NCBI RefSeq assembly: GCF_900142915.1
Contig: NZ_FRCM01000003.1
Coordinates: 186,504 to 250,503, forward strand
Source of the DNA: Mucilaginibacter sp. OK098
Lineage (GTDB): Bacteria; Bacteroidota; Bacteroidia; Sphingobacteriales; Sphingobacteriaceae
DNA length: 64,000 bases
Reading direction: 5' to 3'
Part shown: piece by piece, positions 25,401 to 35,676 of the stretch
How the letters are laid out: each line of letters starts with the position of its first letter
How positions within the stretch are numbered: the first letter of the stretch is position 1
Notes under the pieces: model-generated
Told to the model about the DNA's origin: nothing
What the model saw: only the letters and a program-made list of their open reading frames with translations
Databases searched by the model: none
Translations under genes and position numbers: made by a program

Positions 25401-26538
25401 CTTCAACAAATTTATTGACATCTTCAAACCTAACACTCGAGGGATCTGAAGCAACGTGCCTGTACAACGGGAACCTGATTATATTCTTATGATAATAACT
25501 TACCCCCTCTTTAAGCGTACGGGCCCACATAATGCCTGTGTTGTCTTTGTAAAGCGTTACAGTGTTTTGTCCCAATGATTTTGGGTCATCTTCCCTATTT
25601 AGTAAATAAGTAATTTTCCCGCTTTTTTTATCCAATAAATTTATGCCGCCATGATCAGTAGAGATCCACATGAGGCCGTCGTCGGCCTGAATAATACTAG
25701 TGATGATGTTCGATGTAAGCGGTGTTTCTGACGATTCTTTTGTGATGTACCTAAACCGTCCCGTTCGGCGGCTGTAATAATACACGCCGGAATCCATGTT
25801 GGGGGTAAACACCCAGAGGTCGCCGTCACTGTCAATAGTTATCGAGTAGTCCCTACCCTTATTATTAGCAGCTTTTTTAAAAATGTCTGTATGGTACGTA
25901 ATTGCATTGCGTTTTACATCAAATAGCTCTATTACGCCGTCGTCATAAGCAAGCCATATATTGCCAGTTGTATCCTGCACAATGTCTGTAACAAAACTTG
26001 AATATAAAGATGGATTGGAATTATGGCTATGATAATAACGCGTGGCTGTTTTTTTCAGCTCATTATACCTGCAAAGGCCAGACCCAGAACATAAAAACCA
26101 AAAGTCGCCTTTGCCGTTGTGAAGTATCTTGGAAGCGAACGGATACCCGGGAAGTTTGAAAGAATCGATCGCTGATGATACATCATTATTAAACTGCTCT
26201 GTTTCAGGATCATAAAAGGAATATCCACTCGGGGTTGTTATCCATAATTTTTTGTCAGGCCCTTCAAAAATATTATTTATAAAGTCATCATTAATGGAGT
26301 TTTTGTTATTTACGTCGTGCTTGAATACTTTAAAAGTATAACCGTCATAACGGTTAAGTCCCGAAGGTGTGCCGAACCACATGAAGCCCTCAGAATCCTT
26401 AAAAATGCAGGTGACTTGGTTGTGCGACAGCCCGTTACTTATATTGAGCCGTGAAAACTGGTATTGGCTGTTTTGCGCAAAAGTGTTCGTGTAAGCAAAA
26501 AACAACGCTGAAACGACAATATAAAGTTTTACGCGCAT
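22417..26538 (-). CDS. Hybrid two-component sensor/regulator (HTCS), first
   Basis: 1373 residues. Signal peptide about 1-21; periplasmic double beta-propeller of about 14 two-component-propeller repeats (repeated W[IV]GT and NLWIGT blocks) about 30-700; Y_Y_Y domain about 715-785; membrane segment near 805-822 (IAYVMYVFSIIAILYY); HisKA with phospho-His in FFTNVSHEFRTP (about 866); HATPase with GSGIGLSITKEFVDL; receiver with Asp in DLIISDINM (about 1169); AraC HTH at the C-terminus (about 1270-1370). Such sensors bind imported oligosaccharides in the periplasm and activate their own locus. It lies between the SusC unit (-) and the divergent 26888 operon (+), so it probably controls one or both. 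Confidence 0.94.
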   Translation of the reverse strand: MRVKLYIVVSALFFAYTNTFAQNSQYQFSRLNISNGLSHNQVTCIFKDSEGFMWFGTPSGLNRYDGYTFKVFKHDVNNKNSINDDFINNIFEGPDKKLWITTPSGYSFYDPETEQFNNDVSSAIDSFKLPGYPFASKILHNGKGDFWFLCSGSGLCRYNELKKTATRYYHSHNSNPSLYSSFVTDIVQDTTGNIWLAYDDGVIELFDVKRNAITYHTDIFKKAANNKGRDYSITIDSDGDLWVFTPNMDSGVYYYSRRTGRFRYITKESSETPLTSNIITSIIQADDGLMWISTDHGGINLLDKKSGKITYLLNREDDPKSLGQNTVTLYKDNTGIMWARTLKEGVSYYHKNIIRFPLYRHVASDPSSVRFEDVNKFVEDKNGNLWIGTNGGGLIYFDRKTGKFTQYKHDRGNTNSLSNDIIVSLCLDHDQQLWIGTYFGGLDHFDGRKFIHYKHNDKVPTSIADDRVWNILEDSSNRLWIGTFAAGLQIFDRDKKIFSPPIKQTDIRSPLISALFEDTKGNLWVGGYFGIDKILKNGRRVIHYNKKKNDPNGLISDDIHSITQDSRGLMWIATRDGLSILNPETNRFISLTKKDGLPENQVLNVLEDNGRAMWLSTSNGLGRITLTPGNGTYKFQFENFDEIDGLQGKEFSLNAALKTNKGELVFGGSHGFNIFDPLSIHPNIDEPKLIFTDFQLFNKSIAANEVVDGHVVLSKAISATQEITLKHSENVFTIEFAALNFFNPNKITHQYMMEGFDKGWLTADYATRKATYTNLDGGNYIFKVRAIGQEGKWKPSYIKLKIKVLPPFWKSPIAYVMYVFSIIAILYYIRKQGIKKIENRFEIERERKEAQDKHELDVMKIDFFTNVSHEFRTPIALIMAPVEKLLKQADDNYSRRKLQLIHENSKRLLNMINQLLDFSKMTVKKLQLDLREADIVKIIKEACDLFTDLADKKHISFSFMCDTDSGFAFFDQDKIERILFNLLSNAFKFTPDSGNVAVEAKLLESNSVEMTLLEIKVIDSGVGIPAEKHNKIFERFFQNDMPASLINQGSGIGLSITKEFVDLMGGVISVESELGKGSCFIVRVPLTISSKNNFTSFENTPEEVEAPKPDRPSQEKRNKNITILIVEDNPDFRACLKDDLKHLYTIAEAVNGKEGWQKALALHPDLIISDINMAEVDGIDFCKKIRSDKRTEHIPFILITAFTGDEKQLAGLETGANDYLSKPFNFDILRFKVHNLLKNQLVVKETYQRQIEAKPGDLEIETPDTKFMKKLLTVIEENIPNANFSVELLSSQMNMSRTTLYNKVFNLSGKTPLEFIRSVRLKRAAQFLLTKQFTIAETAYEVGFNDAKYFSKVFKEEFSMTPSEYLDSIDRSF

Positions 26539-26887
26539 TAAAATTTAGTTGAGATCTTCGAAATCAGGAACCTGGCCCTTAGCAAGCCAGTACACTTAGA
26601 TAACATAAAAGTAAGATAAATTCGTAATTAACGAGATAAAAGTGGTAATTCCTTATCTAATCACCAGAAGGTAAATAACCGGCCTCTGAAGCAAACGAGT
26701 TGCCGATGCTTCAACAAATGGTGGAAAAGTCTTTCTTAAGACTTGTTTTTATGTAGCAGTATGAACAAAAGTTGACTTTTATTGCTGAATAGTGTCATAA
26801 AGTACTTTTCTGAAGGTATAGTTTTGGCCTGATGGTTTTTCGCAAACGGTTTTTCCATTAAAACTGATTTAAGCTAAAGTATTTACT
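26539..26887. promoter_or_regulatory. Divergent promoter region, first HTCS / 26888 operon
   Basis: 349 bases between divergent starts. Contains AAGTCTT-TCTT-AAGACTT, a 7-bp inverted repeat near 26730-26747, and a candidate Bacteroidota -7 box TAGTTTTG at 26819-26826 (pattern TAnnTTTG), 62 bases before the ATG at 26888. No matching -33 box was found at the usual distance, as might be expected of an activator-dependent promoter. AT-rich. Confidence 0.35.
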
Positions 26888-27622
26888 ATGTATATTAAAC
26901 GCAATGCATTATTGTTAGCGGCCGGCTGTGTAATTTTTGCAGCATTGAGGTCGCAGGCTCAGTCTGCTATTTCGGGAGGCAGGGTTGATAAAATAACAGA
27001 CAACGATACCCTACGGACTATCACACCGTTCTTTATCCCCGCAACTACATCAAAAAAGAACCCAAATTCAGAAGGGTTTATTCAGCGGTGGTTACTTTTA
27101 GAGCCGATTAATAAATCAATACGGAGTAACCTTGTTTTTACCAATAGCTACCTCAAAACACAATTTGACACTGCTTATTTTCCAAACCAGTTTACTGTTA
27201 TCCCTAAAGATCGGGACAAAGTAAAGGTTGGAGAGCAGGAATTGGCATGGCATGCATTGGAAAGTCCAACTTTCAACGTCAAATTATTTCGCCTTGCGTA
27301 CGGGTTAAAGAAACATACCTATGCCGTACTGTTTTGGGCGGTAACTGTAGTCAACAGTCCACGGGAAATAAGAAATGTAAGATTGGCAGTGGGGTCAAAC
27401 GGAGGATCGACGTGGTGGCTAAATGGAAAAGAAACAGTGATCCTTGACGGGGATAGGCGCATGGTGATGGATGATTGTGTCTCGACCCGATTGATGCTTA
27501 ATAAAGGAAAAAATATAATCCGGGGAGCATTAATCAATGGCCCCGGGCTTAGTGATTTTTGTGTTCGCCTGCTGAATGAAAAGGGAGAGCCGATAAAAGA
27601 TCTCACTGTCAGTCTACAATAA
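26888..27622 (+). CDS. Secreted protein of unknown function with galactose-binding-like fold features
   Basis: 244 residues, signal peptide about 1-24 (ends SQAQ). No catalytic family recognised. The start of the mature chain has FIQRWLLLEPI. A block at about 145-235 (YAVLFWAVTVVNSP, STWWLNGKE, LNKGKNIIRGALING, DFCVRLLNEKGEP) has the spacing of jelly-roll carbohydrate-binding domains, where a strand ends in WxNGKE and a later one in KGxNxI. It could be a binding partner or accessory subunit of the enzymes behind it. First gene of the plus-strand operon, 52 bases before GH43. Confidence 0.6.
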   Translation: MYIKRNALLLAAGCVIFAALRSQAQSAISGGRVDKITDNDTLRTITPFFIPATTSKKNPNSEGFIQRWLLLEPINKSIRSNLVFTNSYLKTQFDTAYFPNQFTVIPKDRDKVKVGEQELAWHALESPTFNVKLFRLAYGLKKHTYAVLFWAVTVVNSPREIRNVRLAVGSNGGSTWWLNGKETVILDGDRRMVMDDCVSTRLMLNKGKNIIRGALINGPGLSDFCVRLLNEKGEPIKDLTVSLQ

Positions 27623-27674
27623 ATTTGTTAATCATCCCCATCTAACGTCGAATTCGCATAGCAACTGAATTATT

Positions 27675-30279
<2,605 letters not shown>

Positions 30280-30334
30280 AAAGCCGTGCGGTACAGTTAT
30301 TAATCACACTTTATTGGATTTAATTAAACCTAAA

Positions 30335-32335
30335 ATGCTAAAATCATCAAGAAACTGCCTATATGCTATTTTAGTATGTTGCATGTTTTTAGGAATGCAC
30401 TCTTCGGCGCAACAACCAACAAAATTAACGCTTCGCCTGGACCAACCTGGGGTTACTTTGAGCCCGGTATTGTATGGGCTCATGACGGAAGAAATCAATT
30501 ACTCCTACGATGGCGGAATTTACGCCGAGCTAATTAGGAACCGTAGTTTTAAAGATAACATTAAGAACCCTGATCATTGGAGTTTAATAAAGGATGTTGC
30601 TGATTCATCTGCTATTGTATTGGATAATAAGCATCCTGTAAATCAGGATTTAACGGAGTGCTTAAGATTTAATTTGGCAACGGTTGGCAAAAATACGGGA
30701 TTGGCAAATGATGGCTTTTGGGGAATACCTGTTTTTGCATCTACCAACTATCAAGGCAGCTTTTATGCCATGACTGACGACAATAGCGCGGGGCCAATCA
30801 CAATTAGTATCGAATCGACAGACGGAAAGAGCACCTTCGCGACAGCGAGCATTACAGGTGTTAGCAGGACTTGGAAAAAATTAACCTTTAACCTTATTAC
30901 TGCTGCATCTGTTACGCCAACTGCCGATACCCGTTTCGTTATCCGGCCATCGGCTAAAGGAGCCTATTGGTTTACGCTCGTGTCTTTGTTTCCGCCCACC
31001 TATCAAAATACAGTTAATGGCAACAGGCGCGATATTATGCAGCTTCTCGCTTCAATGAATCCTAAATTTTTGCGGTTGCCGGGTGGCAATTATTTGGAAG
31101 GGAACATGTTTTCGACCAGGTACAATTGGAAAAAAACATTAGGTCCAATTGATGAAAGGCCTGGCCATCAGGGCACATGGGGATACCGATCGTCTGACGG
31201 AATGGGCTTACTGGAATATTTGGAATGGTGCGAAGATTTAAAAATGGAGCCATTGCTGGCGGTTTTTGCTGGCTACACCTTAAACCGCGATTATCTGGAA
31301 GCAGGGCCGTTCCTACAACCTTATGTTGACGAAGCTCTGGAAGAAATAGAATATGTTACCGGCGACACAACTACAAAATATGGAAAACAACGCGCCCGCG
31401 ACGGACATCCTACTCCTTTCCCCCTGCATTACGTTGAAGTTGGGAATGAGGACGGCTTTGATATGTCGGGCAGTTATGAAGGCAGGTTCACCCAATTTTA
31501 TGATGCAATACGTAGCAAATATCCAACGCTGCGCATTATTTCAACCACTGGCGGTAAGGACTTTTTGGGACAGCGATTTCCGCTTACCAAACGTATTCCC
31601 GACGTTGTGGATGAGCATTATTATAGAAACGCCTTCGATATGGAAAGTGACGCCGATCATTACGATAACTACGACAGAAACGGACCAAAGATATTTGTTG
31701 GCGAATGGGCCACCCGCGAAGGTAAGCCAACACCAAATTTCAACTCCGCACTCGGTGATGCCGCCTGGATGACGGGCATGGAACGAAATTCAGATATCGT
31801 TGTTATGTCGTGTTCAGCGCCGTTGTTTGTAAATGTAAACCCGGGCGGAATGCAATGGGAGTCGGATTTAATAGGCTATAATACACTAACCAGCTATGGG
31901 TCGCCATCATATTACGCACAACAAATGTTTAGCAACTACCATGGCAATAATGTCGTGAATACGATTGGTGAAGGTATCCCTGTTCAGGTGCAAAAATTGA
32001 ATCATAAGGATAGTTTAAATAAAGTTACCCCAAAAACTTATCCTTCGCTATTTTACGTAGCCACCCGCGATACAAAAACCGGCAGGTTGTATATTAAAGT
32101 TGTTAACGCTGGCGATGCCGTCAAGGAGGTATCATTAGACATAAAGGGTGTATCATCAGTAAAAAATATCGGTAAAATAGTTGTCATGAAAGCCGAAAAA
32201 CCAGAGGATACCAATACAATATCCGAACCGGAAAAAATTACACCTGCGGTGTTAGCATATAAAGGATTTAAGAAAACATTTACCTATAGCTTCCCCAAAT
32301 ATTCAATAACCGTGCTTCAAATCTATACCCAATAA
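30335..32335 (+). CDS. GH51 alpha-L-arabinofuranosidase (second copy)
   Basis: 666 residues from ATG at 30335, chosen because it begins a normal signal peptide (MLKSSRNCLYAILVCCMFLG...); the frame is open further 5' to 30254 but that part overlaps the esterase and is not signal-like. Same order as the paralogue at 8990-11104: LYGLMTEEINYSYDGG, CBM4-like insert, FLRLPGGNYLEG, acid/base Glu372 in EVGNEDGFD, VDEHYY, nucleophile Glu457 in IFVGEWATREG. The mature chain is about 40 residues shorter in the CBM-like part. Its TAA shares a base with the ATG of the following GH43 (TAATG), so the two are translationally coupled. Probably periplasmic. Confidence 0.93.
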   Translation: MLKSSRNCLYAILVCCMFLGMHSSAQQPTKLTLRLDQPGVTLSPVLYGLMTEEINYSYDGGIYAELIRNRSFKDNIKNPDHWSLIKDVADSSAIVLDNKHPVNQDLTECLRFNLATVGKNTGLANDGFWGIPVFASTNYQGSFYAMTDDNSAGPITISIESTDGKSTFATASITGVSRTWKKLTFNLITAASVTPTADTRFVIRPSAKGAYWFTLVSLFPPTYQNTVNGNRRDIMQLLASMNPKFLRLPGGNYLEGNMFSTRYNWKKTLGPIDERPGHQGTWGYRSSDGMGLLEYLEWCEDLKMEPLLAVFAGYTLNRDYLEAGPFLQPYVDEALEEIEYVTGDTTTKYGKQRARDGHPTPFPLHYVEVGNEDGFDMSGSYEGRFTQFYDAIRSKYPTLRIISTTGGKDFLGQRFPLTKRIPDVVDEHYYRNAFDMESDADHYDNYDRNGPKIFVGEWATREGKPTPNFNSALGDAAWMTGMERNSDIVVMSCSAPLFVNVNPGGMQWESDLIGYNTLTSYGSPSYYAQQMFSNYHGNNVVNTIGEGIPVQVQKLNHKDSLNKVTPKTYPSLFYVATRDTKTGRLYIKVVNAGDAVKEVSLDIKGVSSVKNIGKIVVMKAEKPEDTNTISEPEKITPAVLAYKGFKKTFTYSFPKYSITVLQIYTQ

Positions 32336-33912
32336 TGACCAAATTTTTAAACAGATTTATTGGGGGGATGGCCTTTTTATTGTTTTCCAAACCCGGTGTG
32401 CATGCACAAATCGCTCATAATCCAATTATTTATGCCGATGTGCCGGATATGTCAATAATAAGGGTAGGCGACACTTACTATATGAGCAGTACAACTATGC
32501 ACATGAGCCCTGGTGTGCCAATAATGAAATCGAAAGATATGGTTAATTGGAGCATTGTGAGCTACGCTTACGATATTTTAGACGATACCGATGACCTGAA
32601 CTTAAATAATGGCCTGAATAGCTATGGGAAAGGCTCATGGGCAAGCAGCCTGCGTTACCATAACGGTATTTACTATGTGTCTACCTTTGCTGGCAATACG
32701 GGCAAAACTTATATTTATAGTACGCATGATATTGAAAAAGGACCGTGGAAAGCTTTATCTTTTAAGCCAAGCCTGCACGATCATTCACTGTTTTTTGATG
32801 ACAACGGTAAAGTTTATATGGTTTATGGCAGCGGGCGGATAATGTTAGCTCGCTTAAAAGATGATCTTTCTGGGTTAGAGCCAGGTGCAAAGCCACAGGT
32901 ATTAATAGAGGACGCCAGTTTGGTTGCAGGACCCAATTTGGGTTTGCCGGCAGAAGGATCGCAAATGTTCAAAATCCATGGGAAGTATTATCTTTTCAAT
33001 ATCTGCTGGCCACGCGGCGGGATGCGAACTGTACTGATCCATCGGGCTGATAATATCATTGGCCCTTACGAAGGGCGGTTGGCGCTGCAGGACAAAGGTG
33101 TGGCTCAGGGTGGTTTAGTAGACACGCCAGATGGCCGATGGTTTGCCTATCTTTTCCGCGATTTTGGTGCTGTGGGGCGTGTGCCCTACCTGGTTCCGGT
33201 GCAATGGGAAGATGGTTGGCCTGTATTGGGCATAAAACACCAAGCCCCCGATACAGTACAATTACCGGCAAACAAACCATTGATACCGGGAATTATTTCA
33301 TCGGATGAATTCAACCGCAAACCCGGTGAGCGTAATTTGCCGCTGGTTTGGCAATGGAACCATAACCCGGTAAATCAACTATGGTCGGTAAAACAACGTA
33401 AAGGATATCTTAGACTCACCACCGGCAGGGTCGACACAACGATACTAACAGCCCGAAATACGCTTACCCAACGCACCTTCGGACCCGAATGTTCAGGTAT
33501 TACAGCTATTGATGTTTCGGGGCTTAAAGATGGCGACCGGGCCGGGTTTGTACTACTGCAAAAAAAATTTGGTTGGGTAGGGGTGAAAGTTGAGGGCGGC
33601 AATAAGTTTATTGTTATGATAAATGGACAAAGTGGCTCTTCTAACGAGTCGGCAAATATTCCGTTAGCCCAAAGCCGGATATATTTAAAGGCATCATGTG
33701 ATTTTAACAACCGGACAGATAAAGCGGATTTTTATTATAGCCTTGACGGCAGCAACTGGATATCAATAGGTTCTACGCTCCAAATGGCCTATACTCTGCC
33801 CCACTTTATGGGCTACCGATTTGGCCTTTTTGCCTATGCCACAAAAGCTACGGGCGGCTATGCTGATTTCGATTTTTTTCGCATAAGCAATAAGATATCA
33901 CACCAACATTAA
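32335..33912 (+). CDS. GH43 arabinofuranosidase/xylosidase with C-terminal concanavalin-like domain (second copy)
   Basis: 525 residues, signal peptide about 1-24. Colinear with the paralogue at 7371-8945: YADVPDMS (base Asp), STTMHMSPGVPIMKS, HDHSLFFDD, acid Glu in PAEGSQMFK, and C-terminal beta-sandwich ending ADFDFFRISNK. Two positions near the active site differ from the paralogue (PAEGSQ for GPEGSQ; WPRGG for WPPGH), which may tune the leaving sugar. Coupled to GH51 by a one-base TAATG overlap. Third from last in the 26888-35412 operon. Confidence 0.9.
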   Translation: MTKFLNRFIGGMAFLLFSKPGVHAQIAHNPIIYADVPDMSIIRVGDTYYMSSTTMHMSPGVPIMKSKDMVNWSIVSYAYDILDDTDDLNLNNGLNSYGKGSWASSLRYHNGIYYVSTFAGNTGKTYIYSTHDIEKGPWKALSFKPSLHDHSLFFDDNGKVYMVYGSGRIMLARLKDDLSGLEPGAKPQVLIEDASLVAGPNLGLPAEGSQMFKIHGKYYLFNICWPRGGMRTVLIHRADNIIGPYEGRLALQDKGVAQGGLVDTPDGRWFAYLFRDFGAVGRVPYLVPVQWEDGWPVLGIKHQAPDTVQLPANKPLIPGIISSDEFNRKPGERNLPLVWQWNHNPVNQLWSVKQRKGYLRLTTGRVDTTILTARNTLTQRTFGPECSGITAIDVSGLKDGDRAGFVLLQKKFGWVGVKVEGGNKFIVMINGQSGSSNESANIPLAQSRIYLKASCDFNNRTDKADFYYSLDGSNWISIGSTLQMAYTLPHFMGYRFGLFAYATKATGGYADFDFFRISNKISHQH

Positions 33913-33975
33913 AAATTTCTTTATTTCATTATAAACACAAGTGTTAAAATTGGATGAATCAGTGTCATTGTAAAA

Positions 33976-34030
33976 TAGGTAATCACTATATATTGCACAG
34001 CTATCAGTTTCAAAAAGTAGGTAATAACTA
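33976..34030. promoter_or_regulatory. Two direct repeats TAGGTAATmACTA before GH43
   Basis: TAGGTAATCACTA at 33976-33988 and TAGGTAATAACTA at 34018-34030, 12 of 13 identical, starts 42 bases apart (about four helical turns on the same face). They lie in the 159-base gap before the GH43 at 34072. Candidate operator for an internal promoter; unproven. Confidence 0.35.
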
Positions 34031-34071
34031 GCCAATTTTTCCTGATGAAAAGCCTAAGAATAACTAGAAAG

Positions 34072-35412
34072 ATGAAATATTTTAAGCAATGCCTGATATT
34101 AATGAGCCTGGTTTTAAACGTTAAGTATTCTACGGCGCAAAACCCGTTAATAATGAACCAGTTTACTGCCGACCCTTCGGCGCGTGTTTTCAACGGAAAG
34201 GTATATTTGTACCCTTCGCATGATATTTTGGCTACACCCGGTCATGGCAGAGTTGGTTGGTTTTGTATGCAGGATTACCATGTTTTTTCATCACCAAACC
34301 TTACCGACTGGACCGATTATGGCGTAATTGTAAGCCAAAACAAAGTGCCTTGGGCCGACTCAACAGCCTATAGCATGTGGGCACCCGATTGTATTGAGCG
34401 CGCCGGAAAATATTATTTCTATTTTCCGGCCCCGGCAAAGCCAGGTGGTGCAAGGGGCTTTTCGGTGGGTGTTGCGATAGCAGATGACCCTGCTGGTCCG
34501 TTTATTTCCCAACCGTTGCCCATTGCCGGCATTCATGGTATAGATCCTAATGTGCAAATTGATAAAGATGGGCAGGCATATATCTACTGGGCCCAGGGAA
34601 ACTTGTATGGAGCAAAACTTAAGTCAAACATGCTCGAACTGGACTCTGAACCGGTAAAATTGGAGGGCTTTCCTGATAAAGGCTTAAAGGAAGGCCCGTA
34701 CCTATTCGAACGCAAGGGCGTTTATTATATGACGTATCCACATGTGGCCGACAAAATTGAGCGGCTTGAATATGCAATGTCGGACAGTCTTTTGGGACCT
34801 TTTAAATATGCCGGTGTACTTATGGACGAATCCACATCGGGCTGCTGGACAAACCATCAATCTGTCATCGAGTTCAAAAACCAGTGGTATTTATTTTACC
34901 ATAACGACGACTTATCGCCAAACTTTGATAAAAACCGGTCAGTAAGGGCTGATAGTTTGTTTTTTAATGAAGATGGAACTATCCGTAAGGTTATCCCAAC
35001 CTTACGTGGGGTTGGTATATCCAACGCAACAAAAAAATTAAAGATCGATCGGTTCAGTGCAAAAAGTGCAGATGGTATAGACCTAGCTTTTCTCGACACT
35101 ATAAACAAATTCAAGGGGTGGAAAACTACTTTTAATAAAACCGGTTCATGGATACAATACAATAGTGTGCTTTTCACCAAAAACCAAATAAAGCATGTCA
35201 AGGTAAATGCCCGCTCTGCAACAGGTGGAATTTTATTGATAAGCACCAAAGACGCGTCAGAAAAAACAATAGCGAAGATGAATATACCGAAGGGCTATAA
35301 TTGGAGTGTCGTTACAAACGATATTTTATTTATGCCCACCGGTGTCAAAAATCTTCTTGTTCAATTAAAAGGCTGTGGTAATGTGGAAGTTGATTGGATA
35401 AGTTTCGAGTAG
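34072..35412 (+). CDS. GH43 glycosidase with C-terminal CBM6-like domain
   Basis: 446 residues from ATG 34072, which gives the cleanest signal peptide (MKYFKQCLILMSLVLNVKYSTA); an in-frame ATG at 34045 would add nine residues. Propeller: base Asp34 in FTADPSARVFNGKVYLY, Asp in GIDPNVQIDKDG, acid Glu in KEGPYLFERKG; TNHQSVIEFKNQWYLFYH near the end. The C-terminal beta-sandwich (about 310-446) with NVEVDWISFE is CBM6-like. Likely beta-xylosidase or arabinofuranosidase. It is the intact counterpart of the 5' remnant at 7016-7141 and resembles 48264-49343, which lacks the binding domain. Last gene of its operon. Confidence 0.87.
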   Translation: MKYFKQCLILMSLVLNVKYSTAQNPLIMNQFTADPSARVFNGKVYLYPSHDILATPGHGRVGWFCMQDYHVFSSPNLTDWTDYGVIVSQNKVPWADSTAYSMWAPDCIERAGKYYFYFPAPAKPGGARGFSVGVAIADDPAGPFISQPLPIAGIHGIDPNVQIDKDGQAYIYWAQGNLYGAKLKSNMLELDSEPVKLEGFPDKGLKEGPYLFERKGVYYMTYPHVADKIERLEYAMSDSLLGPFKYAGVLMDESTSGCWTNHQSVIEFKNQWYLFYHNDDLSPNFDKNRSVRADSLFFNEDGTIRKVIPTLRGVGISNATKKLKIDRFSAKSADGIDLAFLDTINKFKGWKTTFNKTGSWIQYNSVLFTKNQIKHVKVNARSATGGILLISTKDASEKTIAKMNIPKGYNWSVVTNDILFMPTGVKNLLVQLKGCGNVEVDWISFE

Positions 35413-35522
35413 TCCGGGCGCATGGTATCTGTTGAAGCTTCCTTGGAGCGGGGCAGTAAAATCTTCGAATTTTGCAAAACGACTTTTTGGGTGAGAGTTG
35501 GTATCCTGAAATGAATGTTGGA

Positions 35523-35563
35523 TATTTATTCGCACCATATTTTCATCTGTGTGCGAATAAATA
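35523..35563. terminator. 13-bp inverted repeat between convergent genes
   Basis: TATTTATTCGCAC (35523-35535) pairs perfectly with GTGCGAATAAATA (35551-35563) around a 15-base loop, between the convergent GH43 (stop 35412) and second sensor (stop 35677). A shared terminator is likely from position, though T-runs are short. Confidence 0.5.
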
Positions 35564-35676
35564 CTCAAATTTAATATAGTGGATGTAGCGGTTAAACCCA
35601 CTGTTAATCCGGGCTCCCGCACGCATTCACACAATGAAGTTATACGTTACCCGATAAATACAAACCTACGCATGTT

